NCBI GenBank assembly: GCA_019671005.1
Contig: CM033719.1
Location: 26,648,750 to 26,712,749 of the forward strand
DNA length: 64,000 nucleotides
Source: Hibiscus mutabilis
Lineage: Eukaryota; Streptophyta; Magnoliopsida; Malvales; Malvaceae
Direction: 5' to 3'
The notes beneath the pieces were generated by a model. It saw only the letters and a program-made list of their open reading frames with translations. It ran no database searches and was not told the origin of the DNA. Positions 1-13,200 of the stretch are shown in pieces (position 1 is the first letter of the stretch; every line of letters starts with the position of its first letter). The position numbers and the translations under genes are program-made.

Positions 1-389
1 TAGGGTATAATTTTATGCAACTTTCGCTCGTAATTATTCAAAAATTATTATTGTTAAAAATAGGACTAATATATTTTAAAAACTTCTAAACAAGTTGTTT
101 TTAATATACATTTTATAAAATTTAATTGTTTCCAATATTTTAATTTATTGTTTTCAATTTTTTAAATTTTATTATCTACATTTTAGTGGGACAGAGAGAG
201 GGTAATTTTAAATACAATTATTATTTTCTTTATTTTTTAATTATAAATAGAACTTTAAACTTAGTGGATTTAAATACAATTACTTGGACATAGGGAGTAA
301 ATTTAAATACAATTACTAAATTTAGTTAAAAGTGCAAATTCTTTGAAATTTAATTTTTTTAAATACCCTGGATGCACGGCGAGTTTCAT
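1..389. repeat. Left copy of a ~390-bp duplicated block, with a truncated mariner-like MITE
   Basis: This block is repeated in the same orientation at 15031-15428, including the flank that ends in a CCTGGAT-CACGGCGA motif near 365-383. Its first ~299 bases correspond to the MITE at 14989-15337; the MITE's left end lies off the window. The right MITE end reads GGACATAGGGAGTA at about 286-299, next to a TA. The two copies differ by scattered substitutions and small indels. No coding potential seen. Confidence 0.75.
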
Positions 390-726
390 CTCATATCATA
401 TTATCTATTAGGATTTGAATTTATGCACCTTTGTTTTATTTGATTTCCTATGACTTTATTCTTTATGCTTTAGTTTATGTTTTTATGTTGCTTTGAATAT
501 TATGCTTTGAATTTATAATATTTATTTTGTTTGATTATCTTTGGAGTTATATTCTTTTATACTTGTGTTTAATTGTCTTATTGATTTTGATCTAACAAAA
601 AGTGGGGAGAAGTATGGGATATAAATTATTTTTAAGTTTTCAAAAATAAACTATCTTTTAGCCTTAAAGAAAGGGGGAGTGAACTAAAAAATTATTTTGG
701 TTTTGTTATATCAAAAAGGGAAAGAT
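390..726 (+). mobile_element. 3' internal remnant of a SIRE-like Copia element with polypurine tract
   Basis: Noncoding AT-rich DNA with the look of the region just before the 3' LTR of SIRE/Maximus-type Copia elements: purine-rich runs (AGTGGGGAGAAG near 600, AAAGAAAGGGGGAG near 665) and a final AAAAAGGGAAAG tract at 713-724 immediately before the LTR start TGTTAAAC. The rest of the Copia internal region is absent; it is cut off at the duplicated block on the left. No protein domain remains. Confidence 0.5.
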
Positions 727-902
727 TGTTAAACTTATATTTGATTTTGATATAACAAGGACTAATTTGTAAAAAGAAATAATTTTTTAAATACTCAATT
801 TACTCACAAAATTGACAGGCATTTGAACTTAAATTTTTCCTAAGTCGAAACTTAAATCCCCAAATATTTTCTAAGTGTTTTGGTACTCAAAATAGCCAAT
901 TT

Positions 903-1395
903 GGTACAGGAGTACTGATACGACCTATGGCGTATCGGTACAATTTTTCGCTACTGGAAAACTGTTTTATACTTAATGGCTGTAGGGAACCGATATACGT
1001 GCAGTCGTATCAGTACGCCTTATTAAACCTGGAAATCAATTTGCTATTGAGTACTGGTATGGCTTGTAGCATACTGGTACGGGGGTTAAAGATTTTCCAA
1101 ATCTTTGTATTTATTATTCGACCATTGCCTTGTCAGTTTATTAGAACCATGATTTTTGAAAAACGGTTACATGTACCGATATCCTTATAGGCGTATCGAT
1201 ACGGACTTTTAGCCAAAACTTTCAAGGATTTCAGTGAGCAAAATCGATATCGATACGGTACGGATCGTACTGGTACCCTTTGTAAAATCTTCACCCAGTA
1301 TCGATACGACTGGTCGCGTATCGATGCCCCTTTGTTGCAATGGCTCTTTCTTCTTATGCCAGGTACTGATATGAGTGCTCAAGTACCGATACTTG
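903..1395. repeat. Cluster of GTATCGATAC/GTACCGATAC palindromes in the Copia LTR
   Basis: About a dozen near-palindromic units of the type CGTATCGGTAC, GCGTATCGATACGG, GTACTGATACG lie in ~490 bp. Similar clusters occur in the Gypsy LTRs (5085-5360, 12985-13260) and the solo Copia LTR (43610-43870). They sit in the U3-like half of the LTRs. Confidence 0.7.
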
Positions 1396-1929
1396 GTATT
1401 AGCTAGGGATGGGCACGGGTCGGGTAGGATCAGTTTTTTAGCCCACCCGAACCCGACCCGAATATAATAACCCTAAAACCAAACCCAACCTAACCTCATT
1501 CTTTAAAAAAACTGACCCGACCCAACCCAAAAACAAATGCTCTAAACCCGACCCGACCTATAGAAAAAAATAAATTTTTAGGGACCTAATTGTAAAAAAT
1601 AATTTTAAGAGACTTAATTGTAAAAAAATAATATTTTAAGGACTAAATTATAAATAAAAATTTAATTTTTTGGACTTAATTGTAAAAAAATTATATAAAA
1701 AGGGTATTATTACAAATATCCCTAAAAAATTTAAGGGAAAACTACACCATTAGTCCCGGGCCAGGTCAGATTTTTTTCACCCTAAACCCGAACCCGACCT
1801 CTATCTTAGCAAAAACCCGGCCCGAACCCAATTTTTTTCACAAAAATACCCAACCTGATTGGGCTGGGCCGGGTCGGGTTAGGTCAGAACCTGTCGGGTC
1901 CGGGTGAAATGCCCATCCCTAGTATTAGC
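1396..1929. mobile_element. hAT-type MITE with 8-bp target duplication
   Basis: Element 1404-1921 (518 bp) begins TAGGGATGGGCA and ends with its reverse complement TGCCCATCCCTA. It is flanked by perfect 8-bp repeats GTATTAGC at 1396-1403 and 1922-1929. An 8-bp duplication and this terminus are hallmarks of hAT elements. Both arms are rich in GGGTCGGGT/ACCCGACCC, so the subterminal regions can fold back; the centre is AT-rich. No ORF, so it must have been mobilised in trans. Confidence 0.93.
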
Positions 1930-2341
1930 AGATTGTATTTATTTTAGGAAAAATATAGCCCAATGGCTATAATTAATATCCCAACTACCCAAACGGCTGG
2001 AAATCAATAAGGGGGTATAAAATCAAGTCTCCAAAGCTTCTTCAACAACTATTGAACAAATCTAAAGCATTCAAGCACACATCCCACATCTTTGAGCCAT
2101 TAATTGTCAAATCTTGTAAACTCACTTGAGTGATCTTAATTGTATTCCTTTTATTCAAGTGTTGGGGTTTTAGTGAGCCTAGGATTGTGCAAACATTCTA
2201 CCTTGTGAGGATTTTCAATTTGCTAAATTGTATTTTTCTCTTTGTGAGAGTTCTATAAACCTTAAGGGAGTTGTAAGGTTATCTCCTTGAGCCTAAAAAG
2301 GAAAGAAAATCTAGTGGATTTGAGAAATCCTTAGTGTGGAT

Positions 2342-5300
2342 TGTAACTCCCCGATTTTGGGCCTAGCGGTTTTGAGGCTTATTAGAAGGTCTGGTAAATC
2401 GGGTTAGAGATTCGAGTCAGATTCAGGATCATATATTTTTTGGTAAGATAAAAATATGGGAAAATGGTTAAAAATCATCTTTTAATATATGATTAATATT
2501 GGTGAAATTAATTTTGGAAAATGAAATTTGGGAGTGACATTTTGGTTAGTGACCAAAATGTGATTTTTGAAAACTGTTTTAAAGTGACTAAAATAAAAAG
2601 GGTCAAATTCTTAGAATCTTTAAGGAGCTAATTTTACCAAGTTTTGCTTGTGGTTTCTCCCTTCAATTAAATCATTTTAAACATGTGTTTTAAAGGGTGA
2701 TTAAGAGGGATTAAAAATATCTAAGTTAGTTATTTGCTTTTAAAGAAAATTTACGTAACTTTTTTCTAAACCTTTTGTCTCAACTTCTTTTCTTCCAAAC
2801 ATTTAGAATTTCATCAAAGTCAAGAGGTGAGATATTCTTTTCACTCGGGTTATTCATTCTAACTTGATTCTTTAACTTTGTTTTACAAAATCTCATTGAA
2901 ATCTTATGTTTTCTTAGCATTAAACAAGCCAATTGAGGGAGAAATCACATAACCGGGGTAAGGTCCATTATCTCCTCTGTTAAATGGTTCTTTATTGATA
3001 TTACCAAGTATTTGATCCTTGAATTATGGTTTATAATCTGTTTTTGTGTTTTTATATAGATTAAATTGAGTAAAATTGATGAAATGATGAAAGATTTGAA
3101 TTGAATCTGATTTCCAGTGTTATGGATTATTTTTGAACATACTTTGGATGTTTAATGATGTTGATAAGTCGATTTTATCAATAGAATCCCCAAACTCTTG
3201 AATCTCTAATCGTTTAGGTTGTTAGAATTATTTTTTGTGATATTGTGATGGCTGTGTGTTTGCTGGAGGTGTAAGGTTGCTTTGGTTCTATTTTTAGGTG
3301 TTAATTGATGATAAGTGTGATGTTAGATTATTAGATTGTGGCTGGGTTGTGTGTGGAGATGATTAGATGATGTTTTCGGTTGTTGTGGTAGGGTAATTGT
3401 GAGAGGATGGTGGAAGGCCATGTGGATTTGTTGTTGCAGTGTTTTGAATGCAATGAGATGCATTAATCCTCTGTTGTAATGTGGTTAAAATAGGGGAGAT
3501 GGATCCAGAAGTGATTGGTGAAGCTTTGGAGGCTTTAGACGCTTGTTTTTGCGTCAGCAATTTGAGGTTTTGCGTATTAGTGAGTGAGAACGTGGATTCT
3601 AGCTTTGGAATGTTTTAAAGGTGGTTTATGGGAGTTTAAACTTAGCTTGATACATTGGTTTAAACTCAAAAGTAAGTAAATGTGGATTTTCTCTCTCGGT
3701 CGTGCTAGTGTTAAATGGTTTTATGCACTTGTTTTGATTTACATGTTACCTACTGTTTAAGCATGTTTTTAAGTATTTGAGATACTGTTTTAAGCATGAA
3801 ATGCTGAATGATGCACATGGCAAGTGATCCTTGTAAGTATATGGTTTATACTTGTGATTTAAAGCATGGTTGTTGCTTTGGAAAAAGGTTTGGTTTAATG
3901 CTTGTTAAAAACAGTGAGGTAAATGGTATATGGTTAATTATATTGGCAAGTGATGTGGTTTTAAAATTGTTATCAAATATAGTTGGCCGGCCACAGGATT
4001 GAGTGCACTATAATAAGTCACCTTGGATGTTGAGAGGTTTAGATCTGTGTACCGAAAAATTCATCCGAGTACCCTAACGGTAGAGGGGTTAAACAGTAAC
4101 GTAGACTTCCGTTAGTAGATTAAGCGTCTAACCGATGATTGGGGTTGGTGTCCCTATGGGTTGAAAGGTATACCCGATTGGTAATGTACTGCGATTGTTA
4201 TTGTATTGCTATTACGGTTGAGGTGGCTTGAAGTGTTGGTTGAACACTTGTTGAATCTGTGTATCCGATGAACTCTTTTGTTAATGGACTTGTTTAATGA
4301 TCACTTGTAAGCCAATATAATTGTTGATGTATCATTGGAAAGTTTATGTTGTATAATGTGATTTATACATGTTTACTCTTTAAGCTTTGCTTATGGTTGT
4401 TATGCATGGGAAGGCTTAAATTGAGGCTTAGCAATGGGATTTGCTGTTGGTTAATGATACATGTTGCATATGGTTTAATATGCTAGATTTTAAAGGTGTT
4501 AAGTGTGTGGTTTTCAAGGCATGATAATGTTCTAAATGATGTTTAAAGGATGATTGAAATGAGATTTCAATGTGTTGTTAAGAAATGGTTTTAAATGTAT
4601 TGATGGTGTTTTTTTTTATCATTTCTCACTAAGCCTAGTGTGCTTACACTCTCTTTGTCCATCAATGCAGTGAATTAAAAGTGTGGAAGGCAACGGGAAA
4701 CAAGGGATCGGTACAAGACTTGGTAACCAAAGTATGTTTGAACTAGACTATAAGTAATAAGGACAGTGAGGGTTTCCGTGGTTTTTTGGGAGATGTTATG
4801 TTGAACTCCCTATTTGAGCAAGATGGTTTAACTGCTCTTGAGTTGTAAATGGCCTTTATGGCTTGATTTTGGTGATGGTTTGGAGTTTCATGTTTTACAT
4901 TAATGGTTTTATATGAAGCATGCCTATAGATTTACATTCCATGCAAGATGCCATAAATCAATGTTGAATCTGTGATGTTTTGATGAGGTTTGAACCCTGA
5001 GCATGTTGGTTATTTGTTAGGAGCATGTTAGGGTGGTTCGGTTTGTTCGAAAGTATGTTAAACCAACAAGAATAGACAGTTCGAGTCCAGGCGTACCTGT
5101 ACGGGTGTCCCTGTTTCGGTATGAGTAGGCCATTCTAGGCTTAGCGTACCGGCACGTGGGTAGCTATTTTGGTACAGGGTAAGGCCAATTAAGCCAGCGT
5201 TTCAATATGCGATTACCCATTTCGATACGACATAGTGTTTTATTTAAGGGTGTTTCGATACGCGGAAGAGTATCGAAATGGATTTTGGCTACTGGAATCT

Positions 5301-5784
5301 AGAGTATACGAGGTAATAAGGCCGTACTGAAATGTGAGTACCCGTACCGATACGGGTGGTAGTTAAGTTGGTTATATAGAATATTCTGAAGTTTTGTTTT
5401 CTTACGTTTTGGTCCCTAAATGTTGTGGTTGCAATTAGATGAGTATAGATGATTGTATTGAGCTGATTTCTAACATGTAAGTATGAAATATATTTAATTA
5501 AAGGTTGGTAACTTAAAATTGGGCTAATTCCTTGTATTTCCCTGGATTTGTAATTTAGTCCCTAAATTGTGTTTGTGACCAATTAGATATCAATTCGATG
5601 CCCGATTGAGATGAGCTCCCATCTATAAATAGTATGTACATGTAAGAAAAATAATATTGCATCTAGACAAGATAAAAGAAAAAAATGGATGTGTTTTAGG
5701 TTTTATCTTCTCAGTTTACTTCGATAAACCTAATGTAGCTTACTCGGTTCGGTCTTACGACTAGGCCAAGTTGAGGGGGTTACA
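2342..5784 (+). repeat. 5' LTR of the Tekay-like element
   Basis: 3,443 bp, TGTAACTCCCC to GGGGTTACA. Pairs along its length with 10231-13677. No protein-coding function; small ORFs such as 3808-4002 are repeated in both LTRs. It carries palindromic CGATACG motifs at about 5085-5360. Confidence 0.93.
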
Positions 5785-5789
5785 TTTGG

Positions 5790-5802
5790 TGGTATCAGAG
5801 CC
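5790..5802 (+). promoter_or_regulatory. Primer-binding site, initiator Met-tRNA type
   Basis: TGGTATCAGAGCC lies five bases after the 5' LTR end. This is the usual plant initiator-Met-tRNA primer sequence for minus-strand synthesis. Confidence 0.92.
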
Positions 5803-8800
5803 AGATTTGTGATAATTAGGAATTGGTATGATTGATGTGATGTTATTGCGAATTAAACTCTGTTGTTTGCTATGCACGGTGATTGCAATATGCACGGTGA
5901 TTGCTTTATGCCATGTTGTGGGAAAATTTGGGAAACCTATTGCCTTATTATTATAGTCTAAAATGTCATGATTTTGAAATGAAAGTCTTAGATCCTTGCT
6001 TGAAGCTGGCCTGATTTAAAATTTGTTTTGAAATGATTATCATGCCTTAAAAATGTGTTATGTTACGACCGAGAGGAGAAATGAGATCTAGCGTGATGTT
6101 GTTGCCTTTGGGTAGTGAGTGATGAGGGTGTTGTGTCTCCTGGGGTTTTTTCACCCCGAAGTATGTACCACCTTTGCCGATAGAGCCAGCGTTGGGTGAA
6201 ATAATGCCTTGCTATAGACAATGTTTTTAGCTTTCAAGCTGTTGTTACTGGAGTGTGTATGTTTGCACTAGCGGTTGGGCAAATGAGGTTGCCGATGGAA
6301 TATCCCTGCAGTTTGGGAGGAGTTAAGTACTGTGGGTTATCACTCAAGGCATCTGAGATTGGTATGGCCAATGTTATCTGGGTTTGGACCAAATGGGGTG
6401 TATTGGTACCCGTAAGTTGGGATATGTTGAATCCCTATTGCGTGATGATGTTTTAGTTGATGAACAACTGTATCTGCGAGCGTGGAACCCCATGATGTGG
6501 ATTGGGAGTCTTTCCATGATTTCTTTTGGAAGAAGTTCCAGGGTTTAGAAACTTGGATAAAAAGGAATGAGAGTTCATGCCCTGGGTTCAGGGTCATGTG
6601 TATGTGGCTAAGTTTAGGGTACAAATTGTTCGGTTGAGTTGGTATGATCCTAAACTAGTACCGGTCGAGAAGTATTGTTTTGACTGAATCTGTTATGAGT
6701 TGGTACATGATGTTAAGGTGTACATATTGGCTTCTGACTACACCATTTTTGATGTGCTGGTACACAGACAAAGTATATCGAGTAGAACCCGAGTTTATTA
6801 GTCTCGTGTGAGAGGTTCTGGCTCTGGAAAATGAATTGCAGAATCTAGTTCTGGCAGTGTTCAGTTTGAAAAGAAGTGTGATAAAAGATATCGCCTTGAG
6901 TTGAGGCGAGGTGATGATAGTGCTGGGTGAGGATCGCAGGGGTCAGAGTATTCAGACTAGAACAGTGTTTAATGCATGTTAGGTATGCGGATCATGTGAT
7001 CTCATGAGGCGGGATTATCCCCATTTGATATGTAGAGTGTAAGCCTTTGTGCTTATTGTTGTTGTTGGTTGTGAGAAGTATGGTTTGAACGATCATCTCG
7101 TAGGTGATAGTGGTGCGAATGTGGGGGGCTGGTTCTTCCAGTGAGATGGTTGTTGTGGGAAAGATGTTGAAAAATGCCTTTGGTAGTTTAAATCCTGAGG
7201 TTGCGGTTGATTTGCTGGAGTTGTTGCTTCGCGGGTTTTGATATAATTCTGGGTATAGATTAGTGGTTGGATCAGGGAGTTGTGGTTGGTTTTGGATCCT
7301 AGCGAGTTGCCTTCAACATTGTTGGTGATTACGAGGTGGTAATCAAGGGTGGGAATGTTAAATTCTTGTTTAATGCTGTTTTGGCACTGGGAGCGAGTCG
7401 TTTGATGAATCCTTGGTCGCAAAGTATTCCTAGCCTATGTTATGAATCTGGGGTCAGAGGAAGTGCGTGCTCAGGATATTCATACGGTATATGAGTTCCA
7501 GGGCATTTTCGAGGGAATGGTCGGGTTTGCCATTAGAGTGAGAGGTCAAGTTTGGCATTGAGTTGTAAGAAAACGCAGCTCTATTGTCTATTGCTCCCTG
7601 TGCATGGCTCGGGGGAGTTGCTTAAGCAAGGCTTTGTTAGGCTTGGTGTTTTGCCGGGGGTTGCGTCAGTGTTGTTGTGGAAAAAAGAGGATGGCACGAT
7701 GCAGATGTGCATGGGGCTTTGGTAGCTAGATAACTAGATGTCCTACTGATCCTTTTAGAGGTTCTTTAGTGGGTTGTAACTTCAACTTAGGTCTGAGTGT
7801 TATCTATTAAAGGTAAGGGATGTGTTGGCATTTAGATTTGCCTTCTGTAAGGGTTACGACGGTATGCAGTTTTGGATTATGCTGTTTGGGTTGATGGGTG
7901 CATGGGTTGCGTTCATAGTTTGATAAGTCGGGTAGTCTTTGGGTTTTTGGATCAGTTGTTTGTGGTGCTCATTGATGGTCTTTTCGTGTACAAAAGCACC
8001 AAAAAAAGGTTTTGATCGATAAGTATGGTTGGTTTAGTGGATTCTTGGGAAGAAGTGAATGTTGCTCTTTGTTTGGAAAGTACGAGGTTGGGTATGTTGC
8101 TAAGAATTCTGAGAATGTTACGAGTAAGTGTGAACAGATAAACACGCACAGTGCAAAAACACTTATATGTATATGTAAATATATTAGTACATGCATACAT
8201 ATGAGCATAACATTAGAGGTTTTGCATATATACACATAGACATCTATGGGGGCATATAAGTGATCATGCATATATATGTTCACACTTACGGATGACTGAT
8301 CGAAAATCGATGGAATGATGGTATAAGTAAGGTAATGTATGAAGGTGGTTTTGGTAATATGGTTCTTGGGAGTTTGGCTTATGCTAGTTCTTGAGCGACC
8401 AAAGTTAGAATTGGCAGTTTGTGGGTTGGTTAGATCCAGTTCTTAGCATCGAGGGTTGTTGAGGTTGTAGTGTTGCAAGTGAAGTTGTAGCTTATGCATC
8501 TAGATAGTTAATGGTGCACGGGCGCTTTTGTCCTACGCATGATCTGAAGCTAGCCGCGATGGTGGTTGTTTAAATGTTTTAGAAACATTAATTCTATGAT
8601 GAGTAGTGTGTAGTGTACACGGATCACGTGTGGTTGGGAAAAAAATGATGAACGATGTTTTGAGTTTTTGACAACCTGGATGGTTGGAGTTGTTTAAGAG
8701 TTATAGTTTGATGGTTGAATATCGTCTGAGCTAAGCTTATAGCCGATGCTTTGTTTGTAAGGGTTGCATTGGGGTGGAGGCTTGATGCTGAGTTACAAGT

Positions 8801-10206
8801 GAAGTCATTCTTGTCACAGTTGATTAGAGAAAGGTAATGGTGTGGTGATGCATCAGTATCACATGTTCAGGCTATTGGGGGAAGGAAATCCAATGGGTTT
8901 TCACGTTAAAAGTGATAGGGTGTTTTGTTTTAAAGATCGGAATGTGGTGTTTCTTGAAGTTGAGTTGAGGTATATGGTTTCGATGGGGACGCATGCCAGT
9001 TCTTGTGATATGCATTCTGATAATACCAAGATTTATCAAGGTTTGAAAAAGGATTGCTGTTGGGTTGGTATAAAGGAAAATAAGGTTGATTTCGTTGTTC
9101 GATGCATGGTATGTCAATGAGTGGAAGCTGAGCACCAGTTATCTTTCGGGTTATTGCAACTATTGAGGATACAAAAATGGAGGTCGAAAAGAATTACCAT
9201 GGATTTTGTGTCTGGATTGCCTTTGACACCGACCAAAAAGGATTTTCTTTGGGTGGTTGTTGATTTGGTTGCGAAGTGTGCGCACCTTTGTGACTATGCT
9301 TGTGATGTATGTTTTCGGATAGGTGGCAGATTTGTATTGCTGGGTTAGTGCAGTTGCACTGTGGGCTTGAGTCCATAGTTTTGGACGAAGATTCGTGAGT
9401 TACAGTAAGGTTCTGGAGATGTTGCTTGAGCTTGAGTGTATGTACTTCATATCTTTCCCGGTTGGATGGTGGGTTAGAGCATGGAATTCAGGTTTTGAAA
9501 TATGAGTTGGGGTGTGTATTATAGAGTTCCAGGGAAAGTGTGAAAAACAAATGCCTTTGGTAAAGTTTGTTTTAATGGTAGTTACCAGGAAAGTATGCAG
9601 GTGGCACTGTATGAGGCGTTGAATGGTTGGAGGTGTCGTACGCCCGTGTGTTTGGCCGAAATTGGGGAAAAGTACATTCCCATGTCTGATGTATGGAAAG
9701 GAACCAGTAAGAAGGTGAATTTGTTATATGAGCTCTTGAGAGCAGTTTCGGATCGTTAGAAATTCTACATGAATTTGAGGCGTAGCGTTTTAAAGTGTGT
9801 TGATGATGGTCGGATGATCATAATGGCATCGCCTTGGAAGAAGGTGATGCGTTTTGGTGAACCATACGAGTTTGTTGAGCGTGTAGGTCCTATTGCTTAT
9901 TGTTGAGGTTATCTCCTGTGTTGGAGGGGTCCCATGATGTGTTTCATGTGATGATGTTGCGTAGGTATCGGTTGGATTCCTCGTATGTTACGCCGGTGAA
10001 AGGCATTGTGTTGAGATCTAAGTTATCTTGTGTGAAGGATCCAATAGAGGTCATTGTTGCCACCAATAAGGTTCTGTGTGGTAGGATGATTGGCCTTGTT
10101 AAGGTGTTGCGGAGACACCGCAATGTTAAGAAGCCACGGGTAAATGTAAGTCAGAGATGTTGGAGCGGTTTATGCTTTTGGTTACCTTCGACCAAATTTC
10201 AAGGAT
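5803..10206 (+). pseudogene. Degenerate Tekay-like gag-pol polyprotein
   Basis: No long frame survives, but landmarks of a Gypsy polyprotein occur in order: a decayed zinc-knuckle-like stretch near 6985-7020; an RT-like stretch (KKEDGTMQMCM, near 7680-7720); a block near 7935-7990 aligning with the RT catalytic region, where the expected IDD reads IDG; an HHCC zinc motif (8990-9120); an integrase core (9121-9330); an integrase C-terminal segment (9600-9690, YEALNGWRCRTPVC); and the polyprotein tail (9900-10206). Stops and frameshifts separate them, for example TGA at 9118-9120. The element could move only with proteins from another copy, and the changed RT residue suggests long inactivity. 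Confidence 0.85.
8842..9348 (+). pseudogene. Integrase zinc-binding and core fragment of the Tekay-like element
   Basis: Two adjacent frames separated by one TGA (9118-9120) give the integrase N-terminal part and the start of the catalytic core. The first holds HASSCDMH, then a KIYQGLK stretch and CMVCQ, which fits the H-x-H...C-x2-C zinc finger. The second holds RITMDFVSGLPLT, the usual start of the retroviral-type core with its first catalytic Asp, followed by a WVVVDLVAKCAH block. In intact relatives this domain inserts the DNA copy into the chromosome. The rest of the core is broken. Confidence 0.85.
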
Positions 10207-10208
10207 GA
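9900..10208 (+). pseudogene. C-terminal end of the Tekay-like polyprotein
   Basis: A ~100-codon open stretch contains HDVFHVMMLRRY, the conserved block shared by chromovirus integrase tails, then a region where the chromodomain-type tail lies in intact relatives. It ends seven codons after a KFQG segment, about 22 bases before the 3' LTR. No intact chromodomain aromatic cage is visible. The first codon of this open stretch is not a true start; the frame enters from upstream. Confidence 0.8.
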
Positions 10209-10216
10209 AATTTCTT

Positions 10217-10230
10217 AAGTGAGGGAGATT
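10217..10230 (+). promoter_or_regulatory. Polypurine tract of the Tekay-like element
   Basis: AAGTGAGGGAGA just before the 3' LTR start (TGTAACGCC at 10231) is the expected plus-strand primer. Confidence 0.8.
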
Positions 10231-13200
10231 TGTAACGCCCCGGTTTTGGGCCTAGCTATTTTGAGGCTTATTAGACGGTCCGGTAGATCGGGTTAGAGAT
10301 TCGAGGCGGATTCGGGATCGTATATTTTTCGATAAGATAAAAATGTGGAAAATAGTTAAAAATTATCTTTTAATATATATTGATATTTGTTGGAACCAAT
10401 TTTGGAAAATAGAATTTGCAAATGTGACATTTTGGTTAGTGACCAAAATCTGATTTTTGAAAACTATTTTAAAGTGACTAAAATGAAAAAGGTCAAATTC
10501 TTAGAATCCTTAAGGAGATAATTTTACCAAGTTTTGCTGGTGGTTTCTCCCTTCAATTAAATCATTTTAAACATGTGTTTTAAAAGGTGATTAAGAGGGA
10601 TTAAAAATATCTAAGTTAGTTATTTACTTTTAAAGAAAATTTACGTAACTTTTTCCTAAACCTTTTGTCTCAACTTCTTTTATGCCAAACATTCAGAATT
10701 TCATCAAAATCCAGAGGTGAGAGATTCTTTTCGCTCAGATTATTGATTCTAACTTGATTCTTTAACTTTGTTTTACAAAATCTCATTTAAATCTTATGTT
10801 TTCTTAACTTTAAACAAGTCAATTGAGGGAGAAATCACATAACAGGGGTAAGGTCCGTGATCTCCTCTGTTAAATGGTTCTTTATTGATATTACCAAGTA
10901 TTTAATCCTTGAATTATGGTTTATGATCTGATTTTGTGTTTTTATATAGATTAAATTGGGTAAAATTGATGAAATGATGAAAGATTTGAATTGATTCTGA
11001 TTTCCAGTGTTATGGAATGTTTTTGAACATATTTTGGATGTTTAATGATGTTGATAAGTCGATTTTATAAATGGAATCCCGAAACTCTTGAATATCTGAT
11101 CGTTTAGGTTGTTAGAATTGTATTTTTTGTGGTGTTGTAGTGGCTGTATGTTTGCTAGAGGTGTAAGGTTGCTTTGGTTCTGTTTTTAGGTGTTAATTGA
11201 TGATAAGTGTGATGTTAGATTATTAGATTGTGGCTAGGTTGTGTGTGGAAAGGATTAGATGATGTTTTCGATTGTTGTGGTTTGATAATTGTGAGAGGAT
11301 GGTGGAAGTCCGTGTGGATTTGTTGTTGCAATGTTTTGAATGCAATGAGATGCATTAATCCTCTGTTGTAATGTGGTTAAAACAGGGGAGATGGATCCGG
11401 AAGTGATCGGTGAAGCTTTGGAGGCTTCAGACGTTTGTTTTCGCGTCGGCGAATCGAGGTTTCGCGTATCGGTGAGTGAGAACATGGATTCCAGCTTTGG
11501 AATGTTTTAAAGGTGGTTTATGGGAGTTTAAACTTAGCTTGATACGCTGGTTTAAACTCAAAAGTAAGTAAATGTGGATTTTCTCTCTCGGTCGTGCTAG
11601 TGTTAAATGGTTTTATACATTTGTTTTGATTTACATGTTACCTACTGTTTAAGCATGTTTTTAAGTATTTAAGATACTATTTTAAGCATGAAATGCTGAA
11701 GGATGCACATGGTAAGTGATCCTTGTAAGTATATGGTTTATACTTGTGATTTAAAGCATAGTTGTTGCTTTGGAAAAAGGTTTGGTTTAATGCTTGTTAA
11801 AAACAGTGAGGTAAATGATAAATGGCTAATTATATTGGCAAGTGATGCGGTTTTAAAATTGTTATCAGATATAGTTGATCGACCATTGGGTTGAGTGCAT
11901 TATAATAAGTCAGCTTAGATTTTGAGGGGTTTAGATCCATGTACCGTAAAATCCATCAGAGTACCCTAACGGTAGAGGGGTTAAACAGTACCGCAGACTC
12001 CCGTTAGTGGATTAAGCGTCTAACCGATGATTGGGGTTGGTGTCCCTGTGGGCTGAAAGGTGTACCCGGTTGGTAATGTACCGCGATTGTTATTGTATCG
12101 CTATTCCGGTTGAGATGGCTTGAAGTGTTGGTTGAACACTTGTTTAATCCGTGTATCCGATGAACTCTTTTGTTAATGGACTTGTTTAATGATCACTTGT
12201 AAGCCAATATAATTGTTGATGTATCATTGGAAAGTTTATGTTGTATAATGTGATTTATACATGTTTACTCTTTAAGCTTTGCATATGGTTGTTATGCATG
12301 GGAAGGCTTAAATTGAGGCTTAGCAATGGGATTTGTTGTTGGTTAATGATACATGTTGCATATGGTTTAATATACTAGATTTTAAAGATGTTAAGTACGT
12401 GGTTTTCAAGGCGTGATAATGTTTTAAATGATGTTTAAAGGATGATTGAAATGAGATTTCAATGTGTTGTTAAGAATGGTTTTAAATGCATTAATGGTGT
12501 TTTGTTTTTTAGCATTTCTCACTAAGCCTAGTGTGCTTACGCTTTCTTTGTCCATCAATGCAGTGAATTAAAAGCTTGGAAGGCAGCGGGAAGCAAGAGA
12601 TCGGTACAAGACTTGGTAGCCAAAGTATGTTTGAACTAGACTATAAGTAATAAGGGCAGTGGGGTTTCCGTGGTTTTTTTGGGAGATGTTATGTTGAACT
12701 CTCTGTTTGAGCCATATGGTTTAGCTGCTCTTGAGTTGTAAATAGCCTCTATGGCTTGATTTTGGTGATGATTTGGAGTTTCATGTTTTACATGAATGGT
12801 TTTATAGGAAGCATGCCTATAGATTTACATTACATACAAGATGCCATGAACCGATGTTGAATCTGTGATGTTTTGATGTGGTTTGAACCCTGAGCATGTT
12901 TGTTATATGTTAGGAGCATGTTAGGGTGGTTCGGTTTGTTCGAAAGTATGTTAAACCAACAAGAACGGACAGTTCGGGTCTAGGCGTACTGGTACGGGTG
13001 TCCCTATTTCGATACGAGTAGACCATTACAGGCTTAGCGTACCGCTACGCAGACAACTGTTTCGGTACAGGGTAAGGCCAATTAAGTCAGCGTTTCGATA
13101 ATCGGCTACCCATTTCGATATGGCACAATGTTTTATTGAAGTGTGTCTTGATACGCGGGGGCGTATCGAAACGAATTTTGGCTACTAGAATTTGGAGTAT

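Noticed and set aside
927..1190. 87-codon ORF
   Set aside because: Sits in the palindrome-rich Copia LTR; no domain.
3808..4002. Small ORF repeated at 11703-11894
   Set aside because: Both copies lie at the same place in the two LTRs of the Tekay-like element; duplicated LTR sequence, not a gene pair.
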